Source: Candidatus Petromonas tenebris
GTDB taxonomy: Bacteria > Bacillota > Clostridia > Peptostreptococcales > Caminicellaceae
Reading direction: 5' to 3'
DNA: 57,431 nt
NCBI GenBank assembly: GCA_014236755.1
Contig: JACCKY010000011.1
Span: forward strand, 30,467-87,897
Position numbers and translations under genes: made by a program. Below, one piece after another: positions 42,249 to 50,510 of this stretch (position 1 is the first letter of the stretch; every line of letters begins with the position of its first letter). Below the pieces are notes generated by a model that ran no database searches, was not told the origin of the DNA, and worked only from the letters and a program-made list of their open reading frames with translations.

Positions 42249-42860
42249 TTGATTGATAATAATAAAAAGTATTCAATATCAGAGGCTAGCAAATTAATTG
42301 GATTCAGCAATCATGTTTTAAGGTTTTATGAAAAAGAATTTGAAATAGATGTCCCCAGAAGCAAATCTAATCATAGGTATTATACCTATGTAGAAATAGA
42401 AAAATTTATATATATTAAATCTTTAAAGGAAAAAGGTTTATCTAATCAACAAATCAAACAGGTAATAAATTCACCGGAAGAGGCAATGGATGAAATAGCA
42501 GTCACCAGTAGTGAACAGTTAGTTATCAGTAAAGATTTTATGCCATCAAATCCAAATATTAATATGGATTTTGGTAAAAGACTTGTGGAAATAAAAAAAG
42601 TAGTTCAAGAAGAGTTGGACGACAATTTCAAAATATTAAGCCGGGATTTAATTGAAGAAGTACATGGAGTACTAGAATATCTAAAAGAAGGAAAAAATGA
42701 GGATAAGGATACACTAATATCGGAGAATGCCAGGCTAAGGATGAAGCTGAAAGAAAAGGCTTATGAAATTGCTATGCTTAGGGAAAAAGTAAAAAGAATG
42801 GAGCAGAAAAAAGGTTCTTTTTTTAGTAGGATATTTAGTATTAATAAAAAGAAGATTTAA
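42249..42860 (+). CDS. MerR-type DNA-binding protein with coiled coil and basic tail
   Basis: This 203-residue protein has an N-terminal MerR helix-turn-helix (SISEASKLIGFSNHVLRFYEKE, about 7-30, and NHRYYTYVEIEKF), then an acidic linker, a predicted coiled coil (about 105-190, with heptads such as ARLRMKLKEKAYEIAMLREKVKRM) and a C-terminal SFFSRIFSINKKKI. The layout is that of MerR-fold/coiled-coil proteins such as RacA, which anchors DNA at the cell pole, rather than of a small-molecule activator. The start is TTG 42249, 6 bases after AGGAGGTG. A terminator overlaps its stop. Confidence 0.75.
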   Translation: MIDNNKKYSISEASKLIGFSNHVLRFYEKEFEIDVPRSKSNHRYYTYVEIEKFIYIKSLKEKGLSNQQIKQVINSPEEAMDEIAVTSSEQLVISKDFMPSNPNINMDFGKRLVEIKKVVQEELDDNFKILSRDLIEEVHGVLEYLKEGKNEDKDTLISENARLRMKLKEKAYEIAMLREKVKRMEQKKGSFFSRIFSINKKKI

Positions 42861-42895
42861 TATAGTCTTAAGTCTATATTAAATCTTCTTTTTAT
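42849..42895 (+). terminator. Rho-independent terminator of the MerR-type gene
   Basis: A 17-bp stem AAGAAGATTTAATATAG / CTATATTAAATCTTCTT with an 8-base loop and a T tail. Confidence 0.88.
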
Positions 42896-42939
42896 TTTTA
42901 AAGGACAAACAAAAAATATGGCAAAATAATTGTATACGA

Positions 42940-42968
42940 TTGACAAAATTGAATACAAGTATTATAAT
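42940..42968 (+). promoter_or_regulatory. Consensus sigma-A promoter of a small Cys-rich protein
   Basis: A perfect TTGACA (42940-42945), 17-base spacer and perfect TATAAT (42963-42968). An inverted repeat TTGTAT (42930-42935) / ATACAA (42953-42958) straddles the -35 and could be an operator. Confidence 0.75.
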
Positions 42969-43003
42969 ATAAATATAATAAGAGAATTCAAGGGGGAGTA
43001 ATT

Positions 43004-43141
43004 ATGAGAATGAAAATAAAAAAAGCTGATGAGAGACAAAATAAAAAATGTGGAATGATTACTTGTATTCACTGCATATGCAATACCTGCACTATTGAAA
43101 AATGTGATTTTTATGAAAGATATTATATTCAAGAAGATTAA
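43004..43141 (+). CDS. 45-residue Cys-rich protein
   Basis: ATG 43004 follows AAGGGGGAG, and the frame ends at TAA 43139-43141. The product has five cysteines between residues 16 and 34, in the spacing CX4CX2CX1CX2C with a sixth at KC DFYE, and a basic N terminus. The pattern suggests a metal or Fe-S site, or a redox protein. No family recognised. Its own consensus promoter upstream and a strong bidirectional terminator at 43144-43188 argue that it is a real, well-transcribed gene. Confidence 0.6.
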   Translation: MRMKIKKADERQNKKCGMITCIHCICNTCTIEKCDFYERYYIQED

Positions 43142-43143
43142 TT

Positions 43144-43188
43144 TAGCATAAAAAAAGCTTCCAGAAATCTGGAAGCTTTTTTATGCTA
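43144..43188. terminator. Bidirectional terminator
   Basis: The arms around AAGCTTCCAGA / TCTGGAAGCTT are long and perfect, with T runs on both strands. It serves the small Cys-rich gene and the converging aminotransferase gene. Confidence 0.9.
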
Positions 43189-43191
43189 AAG

Positions 43192-44385
43192 TTATTTTTT
43201 ATTAGGATATTTTTCTAAAGCATCCTTAAGAATACTCATAGCCTTTCGTAAAACGTTTTCATTCAGTATATAAGCAATTCTTACTTCGTCCTTTCCTAAA
43301 CCAGGTGTAGCGTAAAAACCTTCTGCAGGAGCTAGCATTATCGTTTCATTATCTACATTAAATTCTTCTAAGAGCCATATCGTAAAATGTTCAGCGTCCA
43401 CCACTGGAAGCTTAGCTATAACATAGAAGGCACCTGTAGGTTTTTCACATATAACCCCTGGCATTTCCTTTAATGAATTATATACTATATTTCTTCTCTT
43501 TTGATATTCTTCCAAAACACTTTTAAAGTAGTCATCAGATACAGAATATAATTCTACAGCTCCAATTTGCTCTAAAGTTGGAACGCACAGTCTGCCCTGA
43601 CATAATTTCAAAATTTGTTTTATTAACTCTTTGTTTTTACTGGCAATTGAACCTATTCTTGCACCACATGCACTGAAACGTTTAGATATACTATCTACTA
43701 TTATCACTCTATCCTGTATCTCCTTAACATTTCCAAAGCTTGTGTATGTAAGATTATCATATACAAATTCTCTATATACTTCATCTGCAATTATAAATAG
43801 ATTATACTCATTAGCTATGTCGGCTAACATTTGAATTTCTTCTGGCGAATATACAACACCAGTTGGATTGCCAGGATTTGAAAGAAGAATTGCTCTAGTC
43901 CGTGGTGATATTAAATCTTCAATAGCCTCTTTATTAGGCAAATGGAATCCTTCGGTAGCCTTTGTTGTTATTGGTACTACATTTACCCCTACAGCTGATG
44001 AAAAGCCGTTATAGTTTGTGTAGAATGGTTCAGGGATTAAAACCTCATCACCATGGTCGGCTACTGCTATTAATGAAAATAGTAAAGCTTCACTACCGCC
44101 ATTTGTAATTAAGATCTCGTCACTTTCGTACTCAATGTCGTATCTTTTATAATACTGAATTAAAGCCTCGATTAGCTCTGGGATTCCTTGAGAGAAGGAA
44201 TATTTAAGAACTTTTTCATCAAAGCTCTTTACTGCATCGAAAAATTCAGCAGGAGTAACTATATCTGGTTGTCCTATATTTAAATGATAAACTTTTTTGC
44301 CTTGCTTCTTTGCATTTTCGGCAATTGGAACCAGCTTTCTTATTGGTGACTGCTGCATAGCTTTAATTCTTTTAGATAAATTCAT
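43192..44385 (-). CDS. Pyridoxal-phosphate-dependent aminotransferase (class I/II)
   Basis: This 397-residue fold-type I aminotransferase has NIGQPDIVTP at the N terminus, the NPGNPTGVVYS motif that binds the substrate carboxylate, ADEVYREFVYD and the PLP Lys in DSISKRFSACGARIG. It resembles the aspartate/N-succinyl-aminotransferase group (such as PatA). No neighbouring biosynthetic gene narrows the substrate. ATG 44385 follows GGGGG on the minus strand. Confidence 0.9.
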   Translation of the reverse strand: MNLSKRIKAMQQSPIRKLVPIAENAKKQGKKVYHLNIGQPDIVTPAEFFDAVKSFDEKVLKYSFSQGIPELIEALIQYYKRYDIEYESDEILITNGGSEALLFSLIAVADHGDEVLIPEPFYTNYNGFSSAVGVNVVPITTKATEGFHLPNKEAIEDLISPRTRAILLSNPGNPTGVVYSPEEIQMLADIANEYNLFIIADEVYREFVYDNLTYTSFGNVKEIQDRVIIVDSISKRFSACGARIGSIASKNKELIKQILKLCQGRLCVPTLEQIGAVELYSVSDDYFKSVLEEYQKRRNIVYNSLKEMPGVICEKPTGAFYVIAKLPVVDAEHFTIWLLEEFNVDNETIMLAPAEGFYATPGLGKDEVRIAYILNENVLRKAMSILKDALEKYPNKK

Positions 44386-44641
44386 TAATATACCCCCAAT
44401 ACTTTTTTAATATTATGAATTCATCTTTATAATATCACAAAACTAAGAAATTATGTATATGTATTAAATAGTTTAGGTAAAACAATTGTACAAAAGGATT
44501 CAAGAAGACAATAAGTATATTGAACAGTTTGAAAATTAGAATAAAACAGTTGTGTATGTTAAAGTAATATTTGTTTATAAAAAAAGTCTGATTTATGTTA
44601 TAATAAAAATAATCTTATGTATTTTATTTTGAGGTGATACA

Positions 44642-45713
44642 GTGAGATTGGTCCCCATAGCCGTAGTAAAAGAAGGAGCTTATTTAGGACAAACATTATA
44701 TAACGACCAAGGAAAAGTGTTACTTGTGAAAGGAACAAAGTTAACATCAAGATATATAAACAAAATAAAAAAGCATGGCTTTTATACTGTGTATATAATA
44801 GACGAATACAGCCAGCAGGATTTGGAGGATATTATAAAACCTGAAGTGAGAAGAAGGGCTATAGATGCAGTAAGAAGCGTATACAATACCTTTACAGGAT
44901 TGGAAGAACCATCCATAAACAGATTTCAAAAGAATAAAATAAATAGAGCCAGTGAGTCAAATATAGAACAAATACAAAAAATAGCTAAAGCAATAGTGAA
45001 TGATATTTTTTCTAATCCTCATCTGTTGATCAGTTTGGTGGATATTAAAAGTCTAGATAGTTACACCTACAATCATAGTGTGAATGTAGGGATTTTAGCC
45101 TTGACATTAGGGATTGCCTACGGACTTAATAGAAATGATTTATATGACCTGACTTTGGGATGCATGCTACATGATGTAGGTAAGATATTTATTCCAAATG
45201 ATATTTTAAACAAAGCTGAAAAACTTAACAACGAAGAATTTGAAATTATCAAGGGACACTGTGAAAAAGGTTTTATTTATCTAAGGGAAAATACGGATTT
45301 AAGTCCAAGGGTCAGAATAGTGGCACTTCAGCATCAAGAGAGATATGATGGTTCCGGATATCCTCAGGGATTAAAAGGAGATAAAATAAATAAACTGGCA
45401 CAGATTTCGTCGATTGCAGATGTATATGATGCCCTGACTTCTGATCGTCCATATAGAAAAGCTTTGTCACCTCATGAGGCTCAACATGGATATGGTAAAG
45501 ACTTTTCTTAAAAAGATTATTCCCTTTCCGGTTGGTACTGTGGTAAGTCTTAGTAATGGCTTTATAGGTACAGTGGAAAAGATTAACAGTGAGATGGTAC
45601 TCAGACCTAAAATAAAGGTATTTAGAGTCAATGGTGAAGATATTTCACCTTTTATGTGCGACTTATCCAAAGAAAAGAATATAGTTATAAATGGAGTTGT
45701 TTATGAAGTATAG
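44642..45713 (+). pseudogene. HD-GYP c-di-GMP phosphodiesterase with a frameshift
   Basis: The first frame (GTG 44642 to TAA 45509-45511) has 289 codons: an N-terminal region, then the HD-GYP domain with LHDVGKIFIPNDIL (HD) and HQERYDGSGYPQGLKG (GYP), ending abruptly after RKALSPHEAQ. A second frame from 45474 to 45713 contains the expected continuation MVKTFLKKIIPFPVGTVVSLSNG. About a dozen residues of the usual link are missing and the frame changes, so a small deletion of non-multiple-of-three length near 45480-45490 best explains it. HD and GYP residues are intact, so the truncated form could have partial activity. An extended -10 lies upstream (TGTTATAAT ending at 44604). Confidence 0.75.
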
Positions 45714-45773
45714 ATATATTCTTTGCTGGATTTTCATATTTTTTTTGTTTTTTCGCATAATATTTATATGATA

Positions 45774-45793
45774 TACTCCTGTTATCAGGAGTA
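45774..45793 (+). promoter_or_regulatory. Hairpin at the miaB ribosome site
   Basis: TACTCCTG-TTAT-CAGGAGTA is a perfect 8-bp hairpin. Its 3' arm contains AGGAG, the best SD candidate for miaB, 13 bases before the ATG. It may limit translation of miaB. Confidence 0.5.
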
Positions 45794-45804
45794 GGAATGA
45801 GACA

Positions 45805-47124
45805 ATGAAAAAGTACATTATAGAAACCTGGGGTTGTCAAATGAATGAGCATGATTCAGAAAAATTAGCTGGAATGTTGGCTAATATGGGTTATTTAGAG
45901 TGTGATGATAAAAAGGATGCAGACTTAATTATATACAATACATGCTGCGTAAGAGAAAATGCAGAACTTAAGGTCTATGGTAATCTAGGACAGCTAAAGC
46001 CTCTTAAACAAAAAAATCCCGATATGATTATTGGAGTATGTGGTTGTATGATGCAGCAGGCGCACATAGTGGAGCATATTAAGGAAAAATATCCCTTTGT
46101 AGATCTTATATTTGGAACTCATAACCTCCATAATTTCCCGGTGCTACTTGCTAACTGTAAACAAACAGACAATATGCTGGTTGAAGTTTGGGATCAAGAA
46201 GGAGAAATAGTCGAAGGTTTACCTTCTATTAGAAAATACGGATTAAAGGCCTTTGTAAATATTATGTACGGATGTAATAATTTCTGTACTTATTGTATTG
46301 TTCCATATACTCGAGGTAGAGAGCGAAGTAGAAAACCTGATGATATAGTAGAAGAAATAAAGAATCTTGTAGATAATGGTACTAAGGAGGTAACGTTATT
46401 AGGGCAAAATGTAAACTCTTATGGAAAAACATTGGAGAAACCAATAGATTTTGCTGACTTATTGTATCAAATCAATGGGATTGAAAGGCTAGAAAGAATA
46501 AGGTTTATGACTTCTCATCCTAAGGATGTATCTAGTAAACTTATTAAAGCCATAGCTGAATGTGATAAGGTTTGTGAGCATATACATTTGCCTGTACAGG
46601 CAGGAAGCAACAGAGTTTTAAAGTCAATGAATAGAAAATATACTAAAGAGCAGTATCTTAAATTGGTAGAAGATATAAAAAAGGCAGTTCCAAATATAAG
46701 TATAACGACGGATATTATTGTGGGTTTTCCTGGTGAAACGGAAAAGGATTTTATAGATACCTTGGACGTAGTTGAAAAGGTAAAATATGATAATGCCTTC
46801 ACTTTTATCTACTCCATAAGGAAGGGAACGCCTGCAGCTAAAATGGAAGATCAGATTCCTGATGATGTGAAGCATGAGAGGTTCAATAGGCTTTTAGAGA
46901 TACTTCACAAAGGAGTAGAGGAACAGAATGCCAAATTAAAGGACCAGATTGTAGAAGTACTTGTTGAAGGGACAAGTAAAAACGACGATGACGTTTTGAT
47001 GGGAAGGACAAGAACAAACAAAGTAGTGAATTTCAAAGGGTCTAAGGATTTAATTGGAGAGATACTAAAAGTAAAAGTAACCAATCCTAAGAAATTTTCA
47101 CTATTTGGTGAATTGCTAGAGTAG
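45805..47124 (+). CDS. miaB: tRNA-2-methylthio-N6-dimethylallyladenosine synthase MiaB
   Basis: This 439-residue radical-SAM methylthiotransferase modifies A37 of tRNAs. The N-terminal MTTase domain (about 1-120) has three cysteines (WGCQMN, NTCCVRE, GCMMQQ). The radical-SAM motif is [15 protein letters not shown], and a TRAM domain lies at the C terminus (about 375-435). The order miaB-ricA-mutS-mutL is that of Bacillus. The miaA partner, which makes the substrate, lies 5 kb downstream. Confidence 0.96.
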   Translation: MKKYIIETWGCQMNEHDSEKLAGMLANMGYLECDDKKDADLIIYNTCCVRENAELKVYGNLGQLKPLKQKNPDMIIGVCGCMMQQAHIVEHIKEKYPFVDLIFGTHNLHNFPVLLANCKQTDNMLVEVWDQEGEIVEGLPSIRKYGLKAFVNIMYGCNNFCTYCIVPYTRGRERSRKPDDIVEEIKNLVDNGTKEVTLLGQNVNSYGKTLEKPIDFADLLYQINGIERLERIRFMTSHPKDVSSKLIKAIAECDKVCEHIHLPVQAGSNRVLKSMNRKYTKEQYLKLVEDIKKAVPNISITTDIIVGFPGETEKDFIDTLDVVEKVKYDNAFTFIYSIRKGTPAAKMEDQIPDDVKHERFNRLLEILHKGVEEQNAKLKDQIVEVLVEGTSKNDDDVLMGRTRTNKVVNFKGSKDLIGEILKVKVTNPKKFSLFGELLE

Positions 47125-47138
47125 AAGGAGATATTTAA

Positions 47139-47540
47139 ATGGATATTATGGAAATTGCCAATAATCTAGGAAAAGCGATAACCGAGACAAAGGAGTACAA
47201 TAGATTAAAAGAAGTAGAAAAACTTTTCAAAAGTGATAAAAAGACACAAGACTTGCTAACTAATTTTGATATAAAGCAAAGGACATTGCAGGTCGCAAGT
47301 ATTAGTGGAAGTGAGACATCTGTAAATAAATATAGAAAAGAATTAACCGAGTTATATAAAGAAATAAAGGCAAATGAATTGTTAAATGAATTAGATGATG
47401 CCCTAAATGATTTTTTAAAGTTAAAGAAAAGGGTTTATAGCATTCTGGAAAGCTATATGGACATTGAAGACAATATTCACCTATTTAATAAGAAACAGCA
47501 TGGGTGTAAAAATGGATGTGGTGGATGTAAAAAAATATGA
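47139..47540 (+). CDS. ricA: RicA/YmcA-like regulator with a Cys-rich tail
   Basis: This 133-residue YlbF/YmcA-family protein is predicted almost all helical. The C terminus HGCKNGCGGCKKI places cysteines at 123, 127 and 130, in the spacing CX3CX2C. In Bacillus, RicA, RicF and RicT form a complex with [4Fe-4S] clusters that promotes Spo0A phosphorylation and RNA processing. Here the gene lies between miaB and mutS, the Bacillus ymcA position, so RicA is the best name. The tail looks like a cluster-binding site. SD AAGGAGA. Confidence 0.85.
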   Translation: MDIMEIANNLGKAITETKEYNRLKEVEKLFKSDKKTQDLLTNFDIKQRTLQVASISGSETSVNKYRKELTELYKEIKANELLNELDDALNDFLKLKKRVYSILESYMDIEDNIHLFNKKQHGCKNGCGGCKKI

Positions 47541-47544
47541 ATTT

Positions 47545-47692
47545 AACTTGTTGTGCTAATTCCTTATAGATATCCTTCAATAATCCTCTTCAGGCTCCGT
47601 AGAAGAGCTGTTTTATATAGAAAAGATTTAGAGGTAAAAACAGCTCTTCAAAGTCGCTTCAGAGGAAACATTGAAGGATAGCACGAGAGGTT
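47545..47692 (+). repeat. Dispersed structured element, copy C (nearly complete)
   Basis: It fills half of the 303-base ricA-mutS gap. The outermost arms AACTTGTTGTGCT (47545-47557) and AGCACGAGAGGTT (47680-47692) pair at 12 of 13 positions. The outer stem is TATCCTTCAAT (47571-47581) with ATTGAAGGATA (47670-47680). The inner 13-bp stem is GAAGAGCTGTTTT (47602-47614) with AAAACAGCTCTTC (47637-47649). The terminal arms read like inverted repeats of a small mobile element or like an outer RNA helix. The remaining gap holds the hairpin at 47721-47748 and a TGTTATAAT extended -10 (47770-47778) for mutS. Confidence 0.8.
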
Positions 47693-47720
47693 GAATTGAT
47701 AAAAAGGTATCCAAACTTAA

Positions 47721-47748
47721 AAAGAGCCGGGTAAAGACCTGGCTTTTT
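47721..47748 (+). terminator. Rho-independent terminator after copy C
   Basis: AGCCGGGT-AAAG-ACCTGGCT (one G-U) followed by five T. It would end a transcript from ricA through copy C, or an independent copy C RNA. Confidence 0.8.
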
Positions 47749-47843
47749 AATCTCTTGATTGCTTTTTTATGTTATAATATATAAAGCTAAAGGATGTAAT
47801 TACAAATGAAAAGTTGATCGGACTACCATTAGGAGGATGATAT

Positions 47844-50501
47844 ATGGCGCGCTTAACTCCAATGATGAAACAGTATTTGGATATAAAGGAAAAGTATAAG
47901 GATCATATACTTTTTTTTAGATTAGGTGATTTTTATGAGATGTTTTTTGATGATGCAGAAATTGCTTCAAGAGAACTTGAAATAACATTAACTGGCCGTG
48001 ATTGCGGACTCAAGGAAAGGGCTCCTATGTGTGGAGTACCTTTTCATTCTGCTGATACATATATAGCTAGGCTTATTGATAAAGGATACAAGGTTGCAAT
48101 TTGCGAACAGGTTGAAGATGCTGCACAGGCTAAAGGCATTGTAAAAAGAGAAGTAGTAAGAATTATTACTCCAGGAACTGTTATTGATCCAGCTATGTTA
48201 AATGAAGATGTAAATAATTATATTATGACTCTTCAAGCTAATGAAGATGGTATTGGAATAGCTTATGCTGATATAACTACTGGAGACCTTGAGACTACAA
48301 AATTTATAGGTGAAAACAAATATAAACTTACTATGGATGAAATTATAAAAATAAATCCTAGAGAAATAGTTATAAGTGAAGATTATGAAGATGAGAGCAA
48401 TCTTCTAAAAGATATCGAGAAAACTTGTAATGTATTAATAACCAAACATTATAGACATGCATTTAAATGTAAAAATGCAGAGGATATAATAAAAAAACAT
48501 TTTAAAATATATTCATTAGATAGTTTTGGATTAAAAGAAAATAAATTATGTACCGTGGCTATAGGAAGTCTTTTAGATTATATAAAGGAAACTCAAAAAG
48601 TTCCCTTAGTGCATATAGACAAGATAAATATATATAGCCATGACAAATATATGATATTAGATAAGTTTACCAGAAGAAATCTAGAGTTGACGGAGACAAT
48701 AAGAGGTAAGGATAAAAAGGGTTCTTTATTATGGGTTCTCGATAAAACTTGTACCTCTATGGGGGCTAGGACTTTGAGACGCTGGATTGAAGAACCTTTA
48801 ATAGATGTAAATCAAATTAATAGAAGACTGGATTCGGTAGAGGTACTATATAAGGATGTAGTAATAAGAGATGAGTTTAAAGAATTATTAAAAAAAATGT
48901 ATGATCTTGAAAGATTAGCTTCAAAAATTGTTTATGGTAATATAAATGCTAGAGATCTAATTTCACTAAAATCCTCGTTAGAAGTTTTGCCTGAAATAAA
49001 AAGCAAAATCTCAGAAAGTGCCAAGGGTGAACTGCAGGGTATTCGTGAAGAGATTGATGAATTAAGAGATATATATAACTTATTAGATGAATCGATCAAG
49101 GATGATCCACCTATATCTATAAAGGATGGTGGAATCATAAAAAGCACATACAATGAAGAGTTAAAAGAACTTAGGATGGCTATAACCGAGGGAAAAAACT
49201 GGATATTAGATCTTGAAAAAAGAGAAAGAGAAAATACCGGAATAAAGTCCTTAAAGATTGGGTTTAATAAGGTTTTTGGATATTATATAGAAGTTACTAA
49301 GACAAATATTAAAAATGTACCTGATACTTATACAAGAAAGCAAACCTTGGCTAATTCTGAAAGGTATATTATGCCTGAGTTAAAGGAAATAGAAAATAAA
49401 ATATTAGGTGCAGAAGAAAAAATAGTTAATTTAGAGTATGAACTGTTTATAGAAGTAAGAAATACTATACTTAGTAACGTAAATCGTATTTTGAAGACTG
49501 CAAAGGCCATTGCAGCCCTAGATGTACTGTTGTCTTTTGCAGAAGTAAGCTTTATGTACGGATATTGCAGACCAGAGGTTAATGATTCTCAGACAATTAG
49601 ATTGACCAACGCTAGACATCCCGTTGTAGAAAGGGTATCTGGCGAAGAGCTTTTTGTACCAAATGATACCTTACTAGATAATGATGAGAACAGATTTTAT
49701 ATAATCACCGGTCCTAATATGGCAGGAAAGTCAACGTATCTGAGACAGGTTGCCCTAATAGTACTATTAGCTCAAGTAGGCTGCTTTGTACCTGCTGATG
49801 AGGCAAGTATTGGTGTAGTAGATAGAATCTTTACGAGGGTAGGAGCTTCTGATGATTTGTTTCAGGGACAAAGTACCTTCATGGTTGAAATGAGCGAGCT
49901 TTCAAATATATTACACAATGCTACATCCAATAGTTTGATAATTTTAGATGAAATTGGTAGAGGTACAAGCACCTATGATGGACTTAGCATAGCCTGGGCT
50001 GTAGTAGAATATTTAAGCAATAAAAATACTCTTGGAGCTAAGACCTTATTTGCTACCCATTATCATGAACTAACTGAGTTGGAAGGTAATCTAAAAGGAG
50101 TTAAGAACTATTGTATTTCTGTAAAAGAAGCTGGAGATGATATTCTATTTCTTAGAAAGATAATACGAGGAGGAGCCGATCAAAGCTATGGAATTCAGGT
50201 GGCAAAGCTGGCAGGACTCCCAGATATAGTTATAGATAGAGCAAAAGAGATTTTAAGTGAGCTAGAGGAACATGATATAAATAGAAAGGGTAGCAGTGAC
50301 TATAAAAGAATAGCTGAGCAACGAGAAAAATATGATAAGAAGGATGAAAAAAATAAAGCTGATGAGAAGCAAATTGATTTCTTTGAATTAAACTCAAGTA
50401 AAATAATAGAGGAATTAAAGAGTATTGATATTATCAATATTACTCCAATGGAAGCCATGACAAAACTATATGAATTAGTTGAAAAGGTCAAATCAATGTA
50501 G
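47844..50501 (+). CDS. mutS: DNA mismatch repair protein MutS
   Basis: This 885-residue mismatch-recognition ATPase has the N-terminal domain with the Phe-containing FFRLGDFYEMF (about 24-34; Phe-x-Glu inserts at the mismatch), connector, lever and clamp domains, then the ATPase with Walker A GPNMAGKST and LIILDEIGRGTSTYDG. The C-terminal HTH region LPDIVIDRAKEIL is present. Length fits MutS1. AGGAGGATG lies before ATG 47844. MutL follows 9 bases later. Confidence 0.97.
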   Translation: MARLTPMMKQYLDIKEKYKDHILFFRLGDFYEMFFDDAEIASRELEITLTGRDCGLKERAPMCGVPFHSADTYIARLIDKGYKVAICEQVEDAAQAKGIVKREVVRIITPGTVIDPAMLNEDVNNYIMTLQANEDGIGIAYADITTGDLETTKFIGENKYKLTMDEIIKINPREIVISEDYEDESNLLKDIEKTCNVLITKHYRHAFKCKNAEDIIKKHFKIYSLDSFGLKENKLCTVAIGSLLDYIKETQKVPLVHIDKINIYSHDKYMILDKFTRRNLELTETIRGKDKKGSLLWVLDKTCTSMGARTLRRWIEEPLIDVNQINRRLDSVEVLYKDVVIRDEFKELLKKMYDLERLASKIVYGNINARDLISLKSSLEVLPEIKSKISESAKGELQGIREEIDELRDIYNLLDESIKDDPPISIKDGGIIKSTYNEELKELRMAITEGKNWILDLEKRERENTGIKSLKIGFNKVFGYYIEVTKTNIKNVPDTYTRKQTLANSERYIMPELKEIENKILGAEEKIVNLEYELFIEVRNTILSNVNRILKTAKAIAALDVLLSFAEVSFMYGYCRPEVNDSQTIRLTNARHPVVERVSGEELFVPNDTLLDNDENRFYIITGPNMAGKSTYLRQVALIVLLAQVGCFVPADEASIGVVDRIFTRVGASDDLFQGQSTFMVEMSELSNILHNATSNSLIILDEIGRGTSTYDGLSIAWAVVEYLSNKNTLGAKTLFATHYHELTELEGNLKGVKNYCISVKEAGDDILFLRKIIRGGADQSYGIQVAKLAGLPDIVIDRAKEILSELEEHDINRKGSSDYKRIAEQREKYDKKDEKNKADEKQIDFFELNSSKIIEELKSIDIINITPMEAMTKLYELVEKVKSM

Positions 50502-50510
50502 GTGATATAT

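Noticed and set aside
14423-47692. The dispersed element as a CRISPR repeat
   Set aside because: The copies are single, kilobases apart and about 120-190 bases long, without spacers or cas genes.
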